Source: Arthrobacter cheniae (lineage in GTDB: Bacteria > Actinomycetota > Actinomycetes > Actinomycetales > Micrococcaceae). Taken from it: 64,000 nucleotides of DNA. How positions within the stretch are numbered: the stretch's first letter is position 1; every line of letters begins with the position of its first letter. The stretch lies in assembly GCF_003602275.1 (NCBI RefSeq), contig NZ_QZVT01000003.1:310001-374000 (forward strand), read 5' to 3'. This document shows positions 9,166 to 19,259 of this stretch, piece by piece. Below the pieces are notes generated by a model. It saw nothing but the letters and a program-made list of their open reading frames with translations. It did not search any database and was not told where the DNA came from. The translations under genes were made by a program, and so were the position numbers.

Positions 9166-10131
9166 TCAGCGCGCAGCGATCACCGCTGCATACAGCTCCC
9201 GCTTGCTCACCCGGCTGTCCGAGGCCACGGCGGCCACGGCGTCCTTGAGCCTCATCCCGCCGGAGATCAGGGCATTGACGTCGGCGACATGGTCCTCGGG
9301 CCGGGAGGGCGGCGCCTCGGGTGCACCGGCGACGACGACGGCGATCTCCCCCCGTACCTCGCCGGCCTGGGCCCACTGCAGCAGTTCCAGGAGCGAGCCC
9401 CGGACCACCTGCTCGTGCACCTTGGTCAGCTCACGGGCGACGGCGGCCTGACGATCCGATCCGAAGGCCTGCTGCAGCGATCGCAGCATCGGCTCGAGGC
9501 GATGGGGTGCCTCGAAGAAGATCATCGTGCGGCGCTCGGCGGCGAGGTCGGCCAGCCGGCCTGCCCGCACGCCGGGCTTGCGCGGCAGGAAGCCCTCGAA
9601 GCAGAACCTGTCCGTGGGAAGTCCGGAGAGGGCGAGGGCGGCGAGCACTGCCGACGCCCCGGGTACGGCCGTGAGGTCCAGGCCCTCGGCCACGGCCGCC
9701 TCGACCAGGCGGTAGCCGGGATCGGAGACGGAGGGCATGCCGGCGTCGGTCACCATCAGGAGGGTGGCGCCGTCGCGGACGAGGTCGAGCAGTTCCGCCG
9801 TGCGCTCGCCCTCGTTGTGCTCGTGGTAGCTGATGACCCTGCCCGTCACGGTCACCCCGAGCGACTGCACCAGCCGGTGGAGACGGCGGGTGTCCTCGGC
9901 AGCGACGACGTCGGCGGTCTGCAGCAGGCCGACCAGCCGCTCGGTGGCGTCGCCCATGTTGCCGATCGGCGTCGCGGCGAGCACGATGCGACCCCGGCCA
10001 CTGCCATCGCCGGCGGTGCCGCGGTAGGCGGTGATGGGCGCACGGGTCTCCTCCTGCTCCGGGGACTGCGGATCCTCGGAGGGGCCTTCGCCGGGCTGGT
10101 CGGGGGAAGCATCGTCATATGGCTGATTCAC
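9166..10131 (-). CDS. rsmI: 16S rRNA (cytidine1402-2'-O)-methyltransferase
   Basis: Methylates the ribose of C1402 in the decoding centre of 16S rRNA; a tetrapyrrole-methylase-fold enzyme. The N-terminal signature VLAATPIGNMGDATERL begins at about residue 50, followed by AEDTRRLHRL and the glycine-containing VTDAGMPSVSDPGYRLV. The first 48 residues are acidic and proline-rich and not part of the fold. The GTG start at 10131 follows TAGGCT by 6 nt (leaderless pattern). It is divergent from pmt, with only 66 bp between the two start codons. Confidence 0.94.
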   Translation of the reverse strand: MNQPYDDASPDQPGEGPSEDPQSPEQEETRAPITAYRGTAGDGSGRGRIVLAATPIGNMGDATERLVGLLQTADVVAAEDTRRLHRLVQSLGVTVTGRVISYHEHNEGERTAELLDLVRDGATLLMVTDAGMPSVSDPGYRLVEAAVAEGLDLTAVPGASAVLAALALSGLPTDRFCFEGFLPRKPGVRAGRLADLAAERRTMIFFEAPHRLEPMLRSLQQAFGSDRQAAVARELTKVHEQVVRGSLLELLQWAQAGEVRGEIAVVVAGAPEAPPSRPEDHVADVNALISGGMRLKDAVAAVASDSRVSKRELYAAVIAAR

Positions 10132-10137
10132 CGCACC

Positions 10138-10143
10138 AGCCTA
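10138..10143 (-). promoter_or_regulatory. -10 box of rsmI (leaderless type)
   Basis: TAGGCT on the minus strand, spacer of 6 nt, then the GTG start of rsmI. Confidence 0.6.
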
Positions 10144-10185
10144 GCCGCCCCAACCCGCCTGCCGGGGCTGCACGGGCACCGCCGG

Positions 10186-10191
10186 TAGCAT
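10186..10191 (+). promoter_or_regulatory. -10 box of pmt (leaderless type)
   Basis: TAGCAT with a 6-nt spacer to the GTG start at 10198. It is back to back with the rsmI promoter in a 66-bp divergent gap. Confidence 0.6.
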
Positions 10192-10197
10192 GACGGG

Positions 10198-11829
10198 GTG
10201 AGCCATACCGCCGTCCGACCCCGAGGGGAATCTCCGCGTCAGGGCGCAGCATGGATCATCCCTCCGGCACTCGCCTACACGCGTGACGCCCTGGCCCTTC
10301 GCCTCCTCGGCCCTGCAGCTCCAGGCGGTGCACTCCGCTGGTTCCTCCCCCTCGCCATGGCGTTGCTCGGCGGCATCCTGCGCTTCGTACGCCTGGACGA
10401 GCCCGGATCGCTGGTGTTCGACGAGACGTACTACGTCAAGGACGCCTACTCGATGCTGCAGTCCGGGTACGAGCGCGCGTGGCCGGAGAACGCGAACGAT
10501 TCCTTCAATGCCGGTGACCCCGACGTACTGCTCGACTCCCCCAACTACGTGGTGCACCCTCCCGTCGGCAAGTGGATGATCGCCTTCGGGATGCTGCTGT
10601 TCGGCTCGGACAACGCCTTCGGCTGGCGCTTCTCCGCGGCCCTCATCGGAACCGTCTCGGTCCTCCTGCTCGCGTTCGTCGCACAGCGGATGTTCGGCTC
10701 GGCACTTCTGGGCGCCGCAGCGGGGCTCCTCCTCGCCGTCGACGGCCACCACATCGTCGAGTCGCGCACCTCGCTGCTGGACATCTTCCTCAGCTTCTGG
10801 CTCCTCGCCGCTTTCTCGGCACTGCTGCTGGATCGCGACGACGGCCGACGGCGGCTCGGCCGGCGCCTCTCCGCGCCGGCAGGACGGGACGGTGGGAGCG
10901 TACCCTCCCGCGCCCAGCTGGCGTACGGACCGTTCCTCGGCCTCCGGCCCTGGCGTCTGGCCGCCGGAGTCTGCCTGGGGCTCGCCCTCGGCACCAAGTG
11001 GTCCGCCATCCCGTTCATCGCCGCCTTCGGTCTCCTGACGGTCGCGTGGGACATGAGCGCCCGGCGGATCGCAGGCGTCCATCACTGGTTCCTAGCCGGC
11101 GCCGTCAAGGACGGCCTGCTCGCCTTCGTCTCCCTCGTCCCCCTGGCGCTCCTGACCTACCTCGCAACCTGGACCGGCTGGTTCCGCTCGACGGATGCTT
11201 ATGATCGCACCTGGGCGGCGAGGAACCCCTCGGACCAGTGGGGCTGGGTGCCGGCAGGGCTACGGTCCCTGGCGGAGTACCACCGCAGCGCCTACACCTT
11301 CCACCAGGGCCTCGGCTCGGACCACCCCTACGAGGCGAGCGCCTGGTCCTGGCTCGTGGTGGGACGTCCGACGTCGTTCTTCTACGAGACGCCGGCCGGT
11401 TGTGGCACCGACGCCTGCTCCCAGGCGGTCACGGTGCTCGGGAATCCGCTCATCTGGTGGAGCGCGTCGCTGTCCCTCGTCGTGCTGCTGTTCCTCTGGC
11501 TGGGTCGCCGGGACTGGCGTGCCGCGGCCATCCTGACCGGTGTCGCCGCGGGGTACCTGCCATGGTTCCTGTACCCGGAGCGCACCACCTTCTACTTCTA
11601 CGCCGTGGCCTTCGAGCCCTTCCTCGTGCTGTCGCTGGTCTATTGCCTGGGCCTCGTCCTGGGCGGACCGGGCGCCGACAGGGCCCGGCGCCGGCGGGGC
11701 CTCGTGCTGGTGGGAGTCTTCCTGGCCGCCGCCGTGGCACTGTCGGCGTTCTTCATGCCCATCTGGACAGCCGAGATCATCACCTACGGGCAGTGGCGCA
11801 TGCGCATGTGGCTGCCGAGCTGGGTCTAG
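10198..11829 (+). CDS. pmt: Dolichyl-phosphate-mannose--protein mannosyltransferase (PMT, GT39)
   Basis: Multi-pass membrane enzyme of the GT39/GT-C fold that moves mannose from polyprenyl-phosphate-mannose to serine or threonine of proteins during export. The catalytic first loop is seen as LDEPGSLVFDETYYVKDAYS at about residues 63-82, carrying the conserved acidic pair (DE). The conserved VVHPPVGKWMI follows at about 120. About ten or more hydrophobic helices fill the rest, and the C-terminus WRMRMWLPSWV is typical of actinobacterial Pmt. Length 543 aa is normal. Adjacency to rsmI is common in actinobacteria. manA in this window supplies the mannose-phosphate branch. Confidence 0.93.
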   Translation: MSHTAVRPRGESPRQGAAWIIPPALAYTRDALALRLLGPAAPGGALRWFLPLAMALLGGILRFVRLDEPGSLVFDETYYVKDAYSMLQSGYERAWPENANDSFNAGDPDVLLDSPNYVVHPPVGKWMIAFGMLLFGSDNAFGWRFSAALIGTVSVLLLAFVAQRMFGSALLGAAAGLLLAVDGHHIVESRTSLLDIFLSFWLLAAFSALLLDRDDGRRRLGRRLSAPAGRDGGSVPSRAQLAYGPFLGLRPWRLAAGVCLGLALGTKWSAIPFIAAFGLLTVAWDMSARRIAGVHHWFLAGAVKDGLLAFVSLVPLALLTYLATWTGWFRSTDAYDRTWAARNPSDQWGWVPAGLRSLAEYHRSAYTFHQGLGSDHPYEASAWSWLVVGRPTSFFYETPAGCGTDACSQAVTVLGNPLIWWSASLSLVVLLFLWLGRRDWRAAAILTGVAAGYLPWFLYPERTTFYFYAVAFEPFLVLSLVYCLGLVLGGPGADRARRRRGLVLVGVFLAAAVALSAFFMPIWTAEIITYGQWRMRMWLPSWV

Positions 11830-11862
11830 GGCCGGCGGAGGGCTGAGGACCGACTGAGTGCC

Positions 11863-13230
11863 CTACGAGGCTTCGAGTGCCTCGCGGTACCGGGCCTGCG
11901 CAGCGTCCTGCGCCAGCATCGAGCGTTCCCGACGCGCCCTGGTGGGCCACGTGGCGAGGATCGTGACGATGGTCGCCCCGAGGACCAGCAGCGCGATGAT
12001 CACGGCCGAATCGGTCCAGAACTGCTCGGGGAACAGCCGGATGAGTGTGTCGTCGACCCGGAAGGTCCACGTGCCGTCCGCGAAGAACAGTGCGTGTACC
12101 TGCGTGAAGAACGTCTCCCACCCGATGACGGCGAGCACCGTCAGCACCACGATACCGACCAGCGTCAGGACTGCTCCCGAGAACAGCGCACGCCTGATGC
12201 CGCCCTTGTAGCGCCTCGCGAGGTAGGCACACGCGATCACGGCCAGCACGAACATAACGAGGGCGATGAAGAAGGACAGCCCGAGGACGCTTTTCACGTC
12301 CGCCATGTGCCCGACCTCCGACTCGAGGAACAGCGGCGCGCCCTCCGGCGTCACCAACCCGCCGAGGTACCGGGGCGGGGCGAAGTTCAGCACGTAGTCC
12401 AGGGCGTAGGACCCATAGGTCATGCGGTCGTCCAACGAGAAACCGTACTGGTCCGCCGGGAAGCCCGGCCGGTTGTACTCGAGCCACAGGAACGACGACG
12501 TCGCCACGGCACGGACTGCGGCCGCAACGACGATGACGGGGAAGAACAGGGCGACGACCACCTGCAGGAAGCGTGCAAGGGCGGGCTTCGCCGACACGGC
12601 CTGGTCGCGGACCGCGGCCCGGCGAGCCACGTCCTTGTCGGGCGGACGCACCGAGAGTGCTCCGGTGTCGGTGGTCGGCTCGTCATAAGTGTCAGCGGAA
12701 GCAGGATGCGCTCCCCCGCCGGCCCTGGAGTCGTCGTCGGCCCGTTCCGGCGAGGTTCCGCCGTCGTCGGCTGCAGGGGTCCTGGGCAGCGCCTGGGTCG
12801 AGGGGGCTGCATCCGCCGCTCGTCCGCCCGCCACGGCAGGGACGTCGCCATCGTCGGCACGGTCTTCGGACTCGTCGTCGTCCACGCGGGAGACGTCGGG
12901 CAGGGTCGAGGCCTTCCGCCTGGGAAGGTTGTGGCGCTGCGCGATGCCCGACGATGAGCCGGCCCGCTGCACTGCTCCACGGGAAGGGGCAGGGAGAGCG
13001 TCGGGCTCGTCGCCGACGGCGTCGGGCTCCTGGAATGGTGCGTGGGGTTTGTCGGCAGCAGAGTGCTCCTGGAGAGGTGCGTCGGGCTCGTCGACGGCGG
13101 CGCCAGAGTGCTCCGGGAGAGGTGCGTCGCTCCTGTCCGCCGAGGCGTCGGGCTCGTGGCCCTGACGCGCGTCGTCGGCCAGGCGCGGTCCGCCGGAATC
13201 CGTTGGACGGGTGCTGTCGATCTCTGCCAC
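11863..13230 (-). CDS. TIGR01906/DUF1461 family integral membrane protein with long disordered N-terminus
   Basis: The C-terminal half matches the TIGR01906 (DUF1461) membrane protein family of unknown function: a first helix at about residues 222-245, then an outside loop with SYALDYVLNF, and three further helices before a basic tail. The first 210 residues are hydrophilic, rich in Asp, Ala, Pro and Ser, with imperfect repeats of a DAPLxEHS-like unit; this region is probably disordered and cytoplasmic. Family members are usually about 200-300 aa, so the extension accounts for the 455 aa. The start is GTG with GAGGAG 8 nt upstream. It is convergent with pmt. Confidence 0.8.
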   Translation of the reverse strand: MAEIDSTRPTDSGGPRLADDARQGHEPDASADRSDAPLPEHSGAAVDEPDAPLQEHSAADKPHAPFQEPDAVGDEPDALPAPSRGAVQRAGSSSGIAQRHNLPRRKASTLPDVSRVDDDESEDRADDGDVPAVAGGRAADAAPSTQALPRTPAADDGGTSPERADDDSRAGGGAHPASADTYDEPTTDTGALSVRPPDKDVARRAAVRDQAVSAKPALARFLQVVVALFFPVIVVAAAVRAVATSSFLWLEYNRPGFPADQYGFSLDDRMTYGSYALDYVLNFAPPRYLGGLVTPEGAPLFLESEVGHMADVKSVLGLSFFIALVMFVLAVIACAYLARRYKGGIRRALFSGAVLTLVGIVVLTVLAVIGWETFFTQVHALFFADGTWTFRVDDTLIRLFPEQFWTDSAVIIALLVLGATIVTILATWPTRARRERSMLAQDAAQARYREALEAS

Positions 13231-13341
13231 TGCGCTGTCTCCTCGTTCGGTGCCCGCCGGCGCTCGGTCCGGCGTCTTTCGACCATACCGGCCTCGCCCG
13301 CACCCGGCCGGAAGACTCCCCGCAGCCCTGCGCCGGCAGGA

Positions 13342-14334
13342 TCAGGCGGTGATGATGGCGTCCCCCCGGTCAACGACGCCCAGGTCCCCCCGGTGCCCGG
13401 CTTCGGCTGCACGCCGTCCGAGGATCAGCGTGTACGCCCAGTACGCCGCGAAGACCAGGAAGCCGATCGCCAGCCGGAGCCACGCTGGAAGGCCACTCGG
13501 CGTCACGAAACCCTCCACGAGTCCCGAGACGAGCAGGACGAGCACCAGCCCCAGTGCCACCGTGATCAGTGCGCGCCCTTCCTCGGCGAGCGCCACGGAG
13601 CGGGGCCTGCGTCCGGGCGCCACCCACGCCCAGAAGATGCGGAGACCTGCGGCAGTGGCGATGAAGATCGCGGTCAGTTCCATGAAGCCGTGCGGCAGGA
13701 TGTAGACGAAGAAGACGTCGAGCCGGTCGTAGGACGCCATCATGCCCGCGGCCATCCCGATACCCTGCGCATTCTGGTAGAGGATGAACGCTGGCCAGAT
13801 GCCTGTGACGCCGAAGGCGACCGCCTGCAGCGCGATCCACGCGTTGTTGGTCCACACCAGCCCGGCGAACGATGCAGCGGGATTCTCCGAGTAGTAGTTG
13901 ACGAAGTCCTCGTCCACGAAGCGTCGGAGTTGCTCGTCGGTTCCGAGTGCCGGGATGACGCCCGGGGTGTCGACCACCCAGGCGGCGTAGAGCCACGTCA
14001 CGGCGATGAACAGCACCCCGACCACCGCGGTGAGCCGACGGATGCGGTAGAAGGCCGCCGGCAGGGACAGGACGAAGAACTGGGCCACATCCTCCGCGAC
14101 GTTCGACCGCGCACCGGTGAAACGCGTCCGGGCACGGGACAGACGGGTGGACAAGGCACCCGAGAGGGCGCTCTCGGGATCGACCGATCGGATGATGGAA
14201 AGGTGCGTCGACACGCGCTGGTAGAGCACCAGCAGTTCATCGGACTCCGCTCCGTCGAGTCTCCGTCGGCGCACGAGGTCATCCAGCCGTTGCCAGTCGC
14301 TGCGGTGCACCGCGATGAAAGCGTCGACGTCCAT
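13342..14334 (-). CDS. Stage II sporulation protein M (SpoIIM/DUF95) family membrane protein
   Basis: DUF95/SpoIIM-family membrane protein of 330 aa. The N-terminal 95 residues are soluble and helical (MDVDAFIAVHRSDWQRLDDL), followed by about six membrane helices; the conserved ILPHGFMELTAIFIATAAGLRIF lies in the middle (about residues 211-233). Actinobacteria of this kind do not make endospores, and such genes usually sit beside RDD, DUF58 and MoxR genes, with an unknown envelope role. Here the RDD gene is divergent and starts 174 bp away. The ATG lies 6 nt after a TAGGGT box. Confidence 0.87.
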   Translation of the reverse strand: MDVDAFIAVHRSDWQRLDDLVRRRRLDGAESDELLVLYQRVSTHLSIIRSVDPESALSGALSTRLSRARTRFTGARSNVAEDVAQFFVLSLPAAFYRIRRLTAVVGVLFIAVTWLYAAWVVDTPGVIPALGTDEQLRRFVDEDFVNYYSENPAASFAGLVWTNNAWIALQAVAFGVTGIWPAFILYQNAQGIGMAAGMMASYDRLDVFFVYILPHGFMELTAIFIATAAGLRIFWAWVAPGRRPRSVALAEEGRALITVALGLVLVLLVSGLVEGFVTPSGLPAWLRLAIGFLVFAAYWAYTLILGRRAAEAGHRGDLGVVDRGDAIITA

Positions 14335-14340
14335 GAGCCA

Positions 14341-14346
14341 ACCCTA
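14341..14346 (-). promoter_or_regulatory. -10 box of the spoIIM-like gene (leaderless type)
   Basis: TAGGGT on the minus strand, 6-nt spacer, then the ATG at 14334. Confidence 0.6.
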
Positions 14347-14507
14347 TAGTCAGCTGCACCGGCAAAGTCAGCTGCACCGACGCCGCCCTGCTCGCGGGCA
14401 GGAGTGTGCCGGCCACTCGGCACACGAGCAGGGCCCCGACGGCGTGCCGGCCCACGGCGCTAGGCTGAGGGAGCGCCGCACGCGCATCACCTGATCAGGG
14501 GGAAACC

Positions 14508-15308
14508 ATGAGCTCGGTCGTCACCGGCGAGGCAGTCGTCCTCGAACTCAAACCCGCGGGTTTCGCGGCGCGTGGACTGAGCATCATCATCGACATCATC
14601 GCCCAGCTCGTCCTCGCGATCCTCCTGGTGCTGCTGGTCGGGAACGTATTCGGCGGTGTCCTCGACGAAGCACTGACCAACGCCCTCCTGCTCGTCCTCG
14701 TCGTCCTCGTCCTGGTCGTCGTACCGGTGACAGTGGAGACCCTCACCCGCGGGAAGTCGCTCGGTCGCCTCGTGATGGGACTGCGGATCGTGCGCGACGA
14801 CGGCGGCGCCATCCGCTTCCGCCACGCCTTCATCCGCGGCATGCTCGCGATCCTCGAGATCTACATGCTCGGTGGGTCGCTCGCGTTCCTGGTGTCGCTG
14901 TTCAATGAACGCTCGAAGCGGCTGGGCGACCTCCTCGCCGGCACCTACGCGATGCGCGAACGCGTCGTCGCGAGGCCGCGTGCACTCGCCGCCATGCCGT
15001 CCGGGCTGCTGGATTGGTCGGCGACCGCCGACATCGGGCGTCTCCCCGACCCGCTGGCACGCCGGATGTCCCAGTTCCTCTCCCAGGCTCCCCGGCTGAC
15101 GCCCCAGGCACGCCACACACTCGCCCTCGACCTCGCCGCAGAGGCAAGCCACCATGTGTCTCCCGCGCCTCCGTCGGGTACCCACCCGGAGGAATTCGTG
15201 CACGCCGTTCTCGCGGCGCGCAGGGACCGCGACTACGCCGCGATGATGCGCCAGCGCGAGCGCACGGAGTCGACAGCGAAGAGGCTCCACACGCTGCCTT
15301 TCAGCTGA
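14508..15308 (+). CDS. RDD family membrane protein
   Basis: RDD-domain protein (266 aa) with helices at about residues 25-50 and 60-80 and again near 115-135. The family's conserved Arg and Asp positions can be seen in FAARGLSIIIDII at the first helix and in the later KRLGDLLAGTYAM. The C-terminal 120 residues are soluble and rich in Arg and Ala. The start ATG has AGGGGG 5-6 nt upstream. It is divergent from the SpoIIM-like gene. RDD proteins are thought to act in transport or membrane organisation; the function here is unknown. Confidence 0.85.
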   Translation: MSSVVTGEAVVLELKPAGFAARGLSIIIDIIAQLVLAILLVLLVGNVFGGVLDEALTNALLLVLVVLVLVVVPVTVETLTRGKSLGRLVMGLRIVRDDGGAIRFRHAFIRGMLAILEIYMLGGSLAFLVSLFNERSKRLGDLLAGTYAMRERVVARPRALAAMPSGLLDWSATADIGRLPDPLARRMSQFLSQAPRLTPQARHTLALDLAAEASHHVSPAPPSGTHPEEFVHAVLAARRDRDYAAMMRQRERTESTAKRLHTLPFS

Positions 15309-15344
15309 TGCGAAAATGCCTTCGCAGCCGTCCCGACAGGTGCC

Positions 15345-16625
15345 CTAGGGCTGGTTGACCCACTCGTTCCAGGGCACGTTCCAGTCGCCGAACCCGTCCC
15401 ACACGTACATGGGCCCGTAGTCCGTGTTCAGGATCTGCACCACGTCGCCCGGGCCGAAGGTGTTGTAGAAGTACTCGGCTCCCTCCGGGGACATCCCGAC
15501 ACAGCCGTGCGAGACATTGAAGTTACCAAGCGCCACCTGTGCGGCCGGGAGGGCTTCGTGGACGAATGCTCCACCGTTGCTCAGCCTGCTGGCATGGTTC
15601 ACGACCGTCGGTGGGTAGTAGGCGGTATCGCCGGGCTCGAGCCCGATGGACTCGGCCTTGAACTCCGTGGACTCGTAGTGCTCCATGACCACCATGTACC
15701 CCTCGGTGGAGGGCCATTCCTCGGTGCCGAGGGTGATGGGGAAGGTCCGGTCCAGCTTCCCGTCGAGGTACACCTTCATGGTCTTGGTGGCGTTGTCGAC
15801 GACGGCGAGGCGCGTGTTGTGCGTCTTCACCGTCATGGTCCGGTCGGCGTTGCCGATCATGCCGTTGCCGAGGTCGACGCCGAAGAGATCGGCGTTCACG
15901 GTGATGGTGCTGTTCGGAGCCCAGAAGGTCTCGGGACGGTACCGCACCTTCGTGTCGGACAGCCAGTAGAAGGCGCCCGGCTGGCCGCTGGTACTGGTGA
16001 CGGTGATGGACTTCTCCACCTCGGTCCGATTGACGACCGGTTCGCTGAAGCTGAACTCCAGCGGCTGCCCGGTGCCGACCGTACTGCCGTCGAGCGGGAA
16101 CATCGCCGCGTCGGCCTCGTTGGCCGGTTCGACCGTCAGGAACGTCGATGTTCCGCGCAACCGCTCTCCGGCCGCGTCGAGCACGGTGTAGGAGAACAGG
16201 TATTCGGTGTCGAAGGCGAGCCGCCCGGTCGATGTCCAGGTGGTGCCGTCGGGGGAGATCTTTCCTGCGACGGGCGTGCCGCCCGCGCGCGGCGCCAGTT
16301 CGACGGCGTCGAGCCTTGTGCCTTCGACCGCGATGGTAGCGACCGTGGCTGGATTGACGGCATAGGCTCCGTCGGTGGGCGTGATGCCCACCGTGTATTC
16401 CCCAGCGGGGTCAAGCGGGCCGGCCGGCTCGGTCGCAGTCCCCGAGGCTTCCGGTTGCGGTGCCGCGGCTGGCGGGGTTGAGGACGACGAGGGCGCGCCG
16501 TCATTCCAGGGCGCTGCGGTGGCAATGCCTACGCCACCACCGACGACAACGACCGCCGCCGCACCGATGGCCGCGATCTTCCAGCCCCTCCGGTGTGCCG
16601 CGGCCTTGCTCGACTCCTGCTTCAT
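15345..16625 (-). CDS. L,D-transpeptidase with Ig-like domains (LdtMt2 type)
   Basis: Forms 3-3 crosslinks in peptidoglycan outside the membrane. One N-terminal membrane anchor or signal (IAAIGAAAVVVVGGGVGIATAA) is followed by a Ser/Pro/Glu linker, two Ig-like beta domains (about residues 80-290), and a C-terminal YkuD catalytic domain. The catalytic cysteine lies in NVSHGCVGMSPEGAEYFY, close to the mycobacterial LdtMt2 motif as I recall it. The ATG at 16625 is 7 nt after AAAGG; an earlier ATG at 16631 would add only two residues. It lies tail to tail with the RDD gene. Confidence 0.92.
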   Translation of the reverse strand: MKQESSKAAAHRRGWKIAAIGAAAVVVVGGGVGIATAAPWNDGAPSSSSTPPAAAPQPEASGTATEPAGPLDPAGEYTVGITPTDGAYAVNPATVATIAVEGTRLDAVELAPRAGGTPVAGKISPDGTTWTSTGRLAFDTEYLFSYTVLDAAGERLRGTSTFLTVEPANEADAAMFPLDGSTVGTGQPLEFSFSEPVVNRTEVEKSITVTSTSGQPGAFYWLSDTKVRYRPETFWAPNSTITVNADLFGVDLGNGMIGNADRTMTVKTHNTRLAVVDNATKTMKVYLDGKLDRTFPITLGTEEWPSTEGYMVVMEHYESTEFKAESIGLEPGDTAYYPPTVVNHASRLSNGGAFVHEALPAAQVALGNFNVSHGCVGMSPEGAEYFYNTFGPGDVVQILNTDYGPMYVWDGFGDWNVPWNEWVNQP

Positions 16626-16723
16626 GCGCATACCTTTGCCCCTTGACGTAGCTAGCCCAGTGCGATTTTACGCGAACGGGTGGACCGCATCGCGGAGGCG
16701 GCGTGCGGTTTCGACAACGATTC

Positions 16724-16760
16724 GGCCGCTGCCGGCACCCGATGGGCACCGGCAGCGGCC
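16724..16760 (-). terminator. Hairpin downstream of ahcY
   Basis: Perfect 12-bp arms, GGCCGCTGCCGG (16724-16735) and CCGGCAGCGGCC (16749-16760), with a 13-nt loop, 45 bp after the ahcY stop. The T-run after it on the minus strand is weak, so termination is likely but not certain. Confidence 0.6.
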
Positions 16761-16804
16761 GGACGGGAGTGATTGCGCGGGCCTGCTGCAGCCCGGGCGG
16801 AGGC

Positions 16805-18304
<1,500 letters not shown>

Positions 18305-18390
18305 GATCTGCTGTTCCTAGCTGTGGTTCGGCGATTGCGGAGCGGTGCTGCACGGGCGCTGGGGGTCCTGCCCGGCCCTGGGGGCCGACG

Positions 18391-18582
18391 TCAGGTGCGG
18401 GCGGCACCGTCGAGCAGTTCGGCACGGAGGAGCACGGGGATGCCTTCGTTGAGCCCGTAGGTGAGCGTCTCGCCGTCGGGCCCGGGCGACGACGACGTCA
18501 GCACGGCGCCGTCCTGGGTGAGCTCGGCTCCGGTCACGGGGCAGCGGAGGACATCGAGCAGCCGTGCTGGGAGATTCGCCAT
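18391..18582 (-). CDS. Trm112 family protein
   Basis: Small 63-aa protein of the Trm112/YcaR family: LLDVLRCPVTGAELTQDG followed by YGLNEGIPVLL, the typical zinc-ribbon-like fold with only part of the cysteines kept. Relatives act as partners or activators of methyltransferases; the bacterial role is not settled. I start it at the ATG at 18582 (MANLPARLL); the longer frame to 18657 has an arginine-rich leader that looks non-coding. It sits between DUF3499 and ahcY. Confidence 0.82.
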   Translation of the reverse strand: MANLPARLLDVLRCPVTGAELTQDGAVLTSSSPGPDGETLTYGLNEGIPVLLRAELLDGAART

Positions 18583-18689
18583 GGGAAAACTTTCGGTCGG
18601 GAAGATGAAAATTCTCCTGCCCATTCTACCGCGAACGCGTCCGGAGGCCCCAACCAACCCTTCGTCGACAGACCGCTCGATCCCGCCCC

Positions 18690-19076
18690 TCAGGGCTCCC
18701 GGAGGATCCTGAGGTGTCCGCGGCGAGCCCCAGGCACCCCGGCAGGAGGCTCCATCGGCGCCCTGCTTCCGCGCTGAGCAGGGGGTAGGTTCTCCGTCAC
18801 CGGTTCGGCTGCAGCCTCACGGACGGCATCGGCGAGGGCCAGGAGATCATCCGTGTTGTGCTCGGGTACGGCGTCGGGAAGCGTGAGGCGAACCACCTCC
18901 CACCCACGCGGAACGGTCAGCCGTTCGGCGTGCACGGCGCAGAGATCATAGGTGTGCGGCTCGGCGTACGTCGCGAGGGGCCCGAGTACCGCCGTCGAGT
19001 CTCCATAGACGAAGGTGAGTGTCGCTATCGCCCGCCGTTGGCAGGCAGATCTGGAGCATTGACGGAGTGATCCCAC
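18690..19076 (-). CDS. DUF3499 family protein
   Basis: Actinobacteria-specific DUF3499 protein of unknown function. It carries four early cysteines in two pairs (QCSRSACQR and, about 35 residues on, DLCAVH), suggesting a small zinc-binding head, and the conserved TFVYGDSTAVLGPLATYAEP. I prefer the GTG at 19076 (VGSLRQCSR), which is 8 nt after a TAGGCT box; a TTG at 19085 is an alternative. It is divergent from the metallopeptidase-like gene, as in related genomes. The C-terminal 35 residues are variable. Confidence 0.85.
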   Translation of the reverse strand: MGSLRQCSRSACQRRAIATLTFVYGDSTAVLGPLATYAEPHTYDLCAVHAERLTVPRGWEVVRLTLPDAVPEHNTDDLLALADAVREAAAEPVTENLPPAQRGSRAPMEPPAGVPGARRGHLRILREP

Positions 19077-19247
19077 GATCGGCAAGCCTACCGGGCATCA
19101 GCCCGGATCACCGCCATCGGCGCTCCGGGTCCGCAAGGATCCACTGAATCCGGGGACGGAGAATCCCGCACTTCGTCGCGGTCGCGGGCAGCCACGCACT
19201 GATGGCGCGCAGGGCAAGGCGGGAGTGCGTGCAGGAGATAGAAGGCT

Positions 19248-19253
19248 TACAGT
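19248..19253 (+). promoter_or_regulatory. -10 box of the zincin-like gene (leaderless type)
   Basis: TACAGT with a 6-nt spacer to the ATG at 19260. Confidence 0.6.
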
Positions 19254-19259
19254 CTTTAC

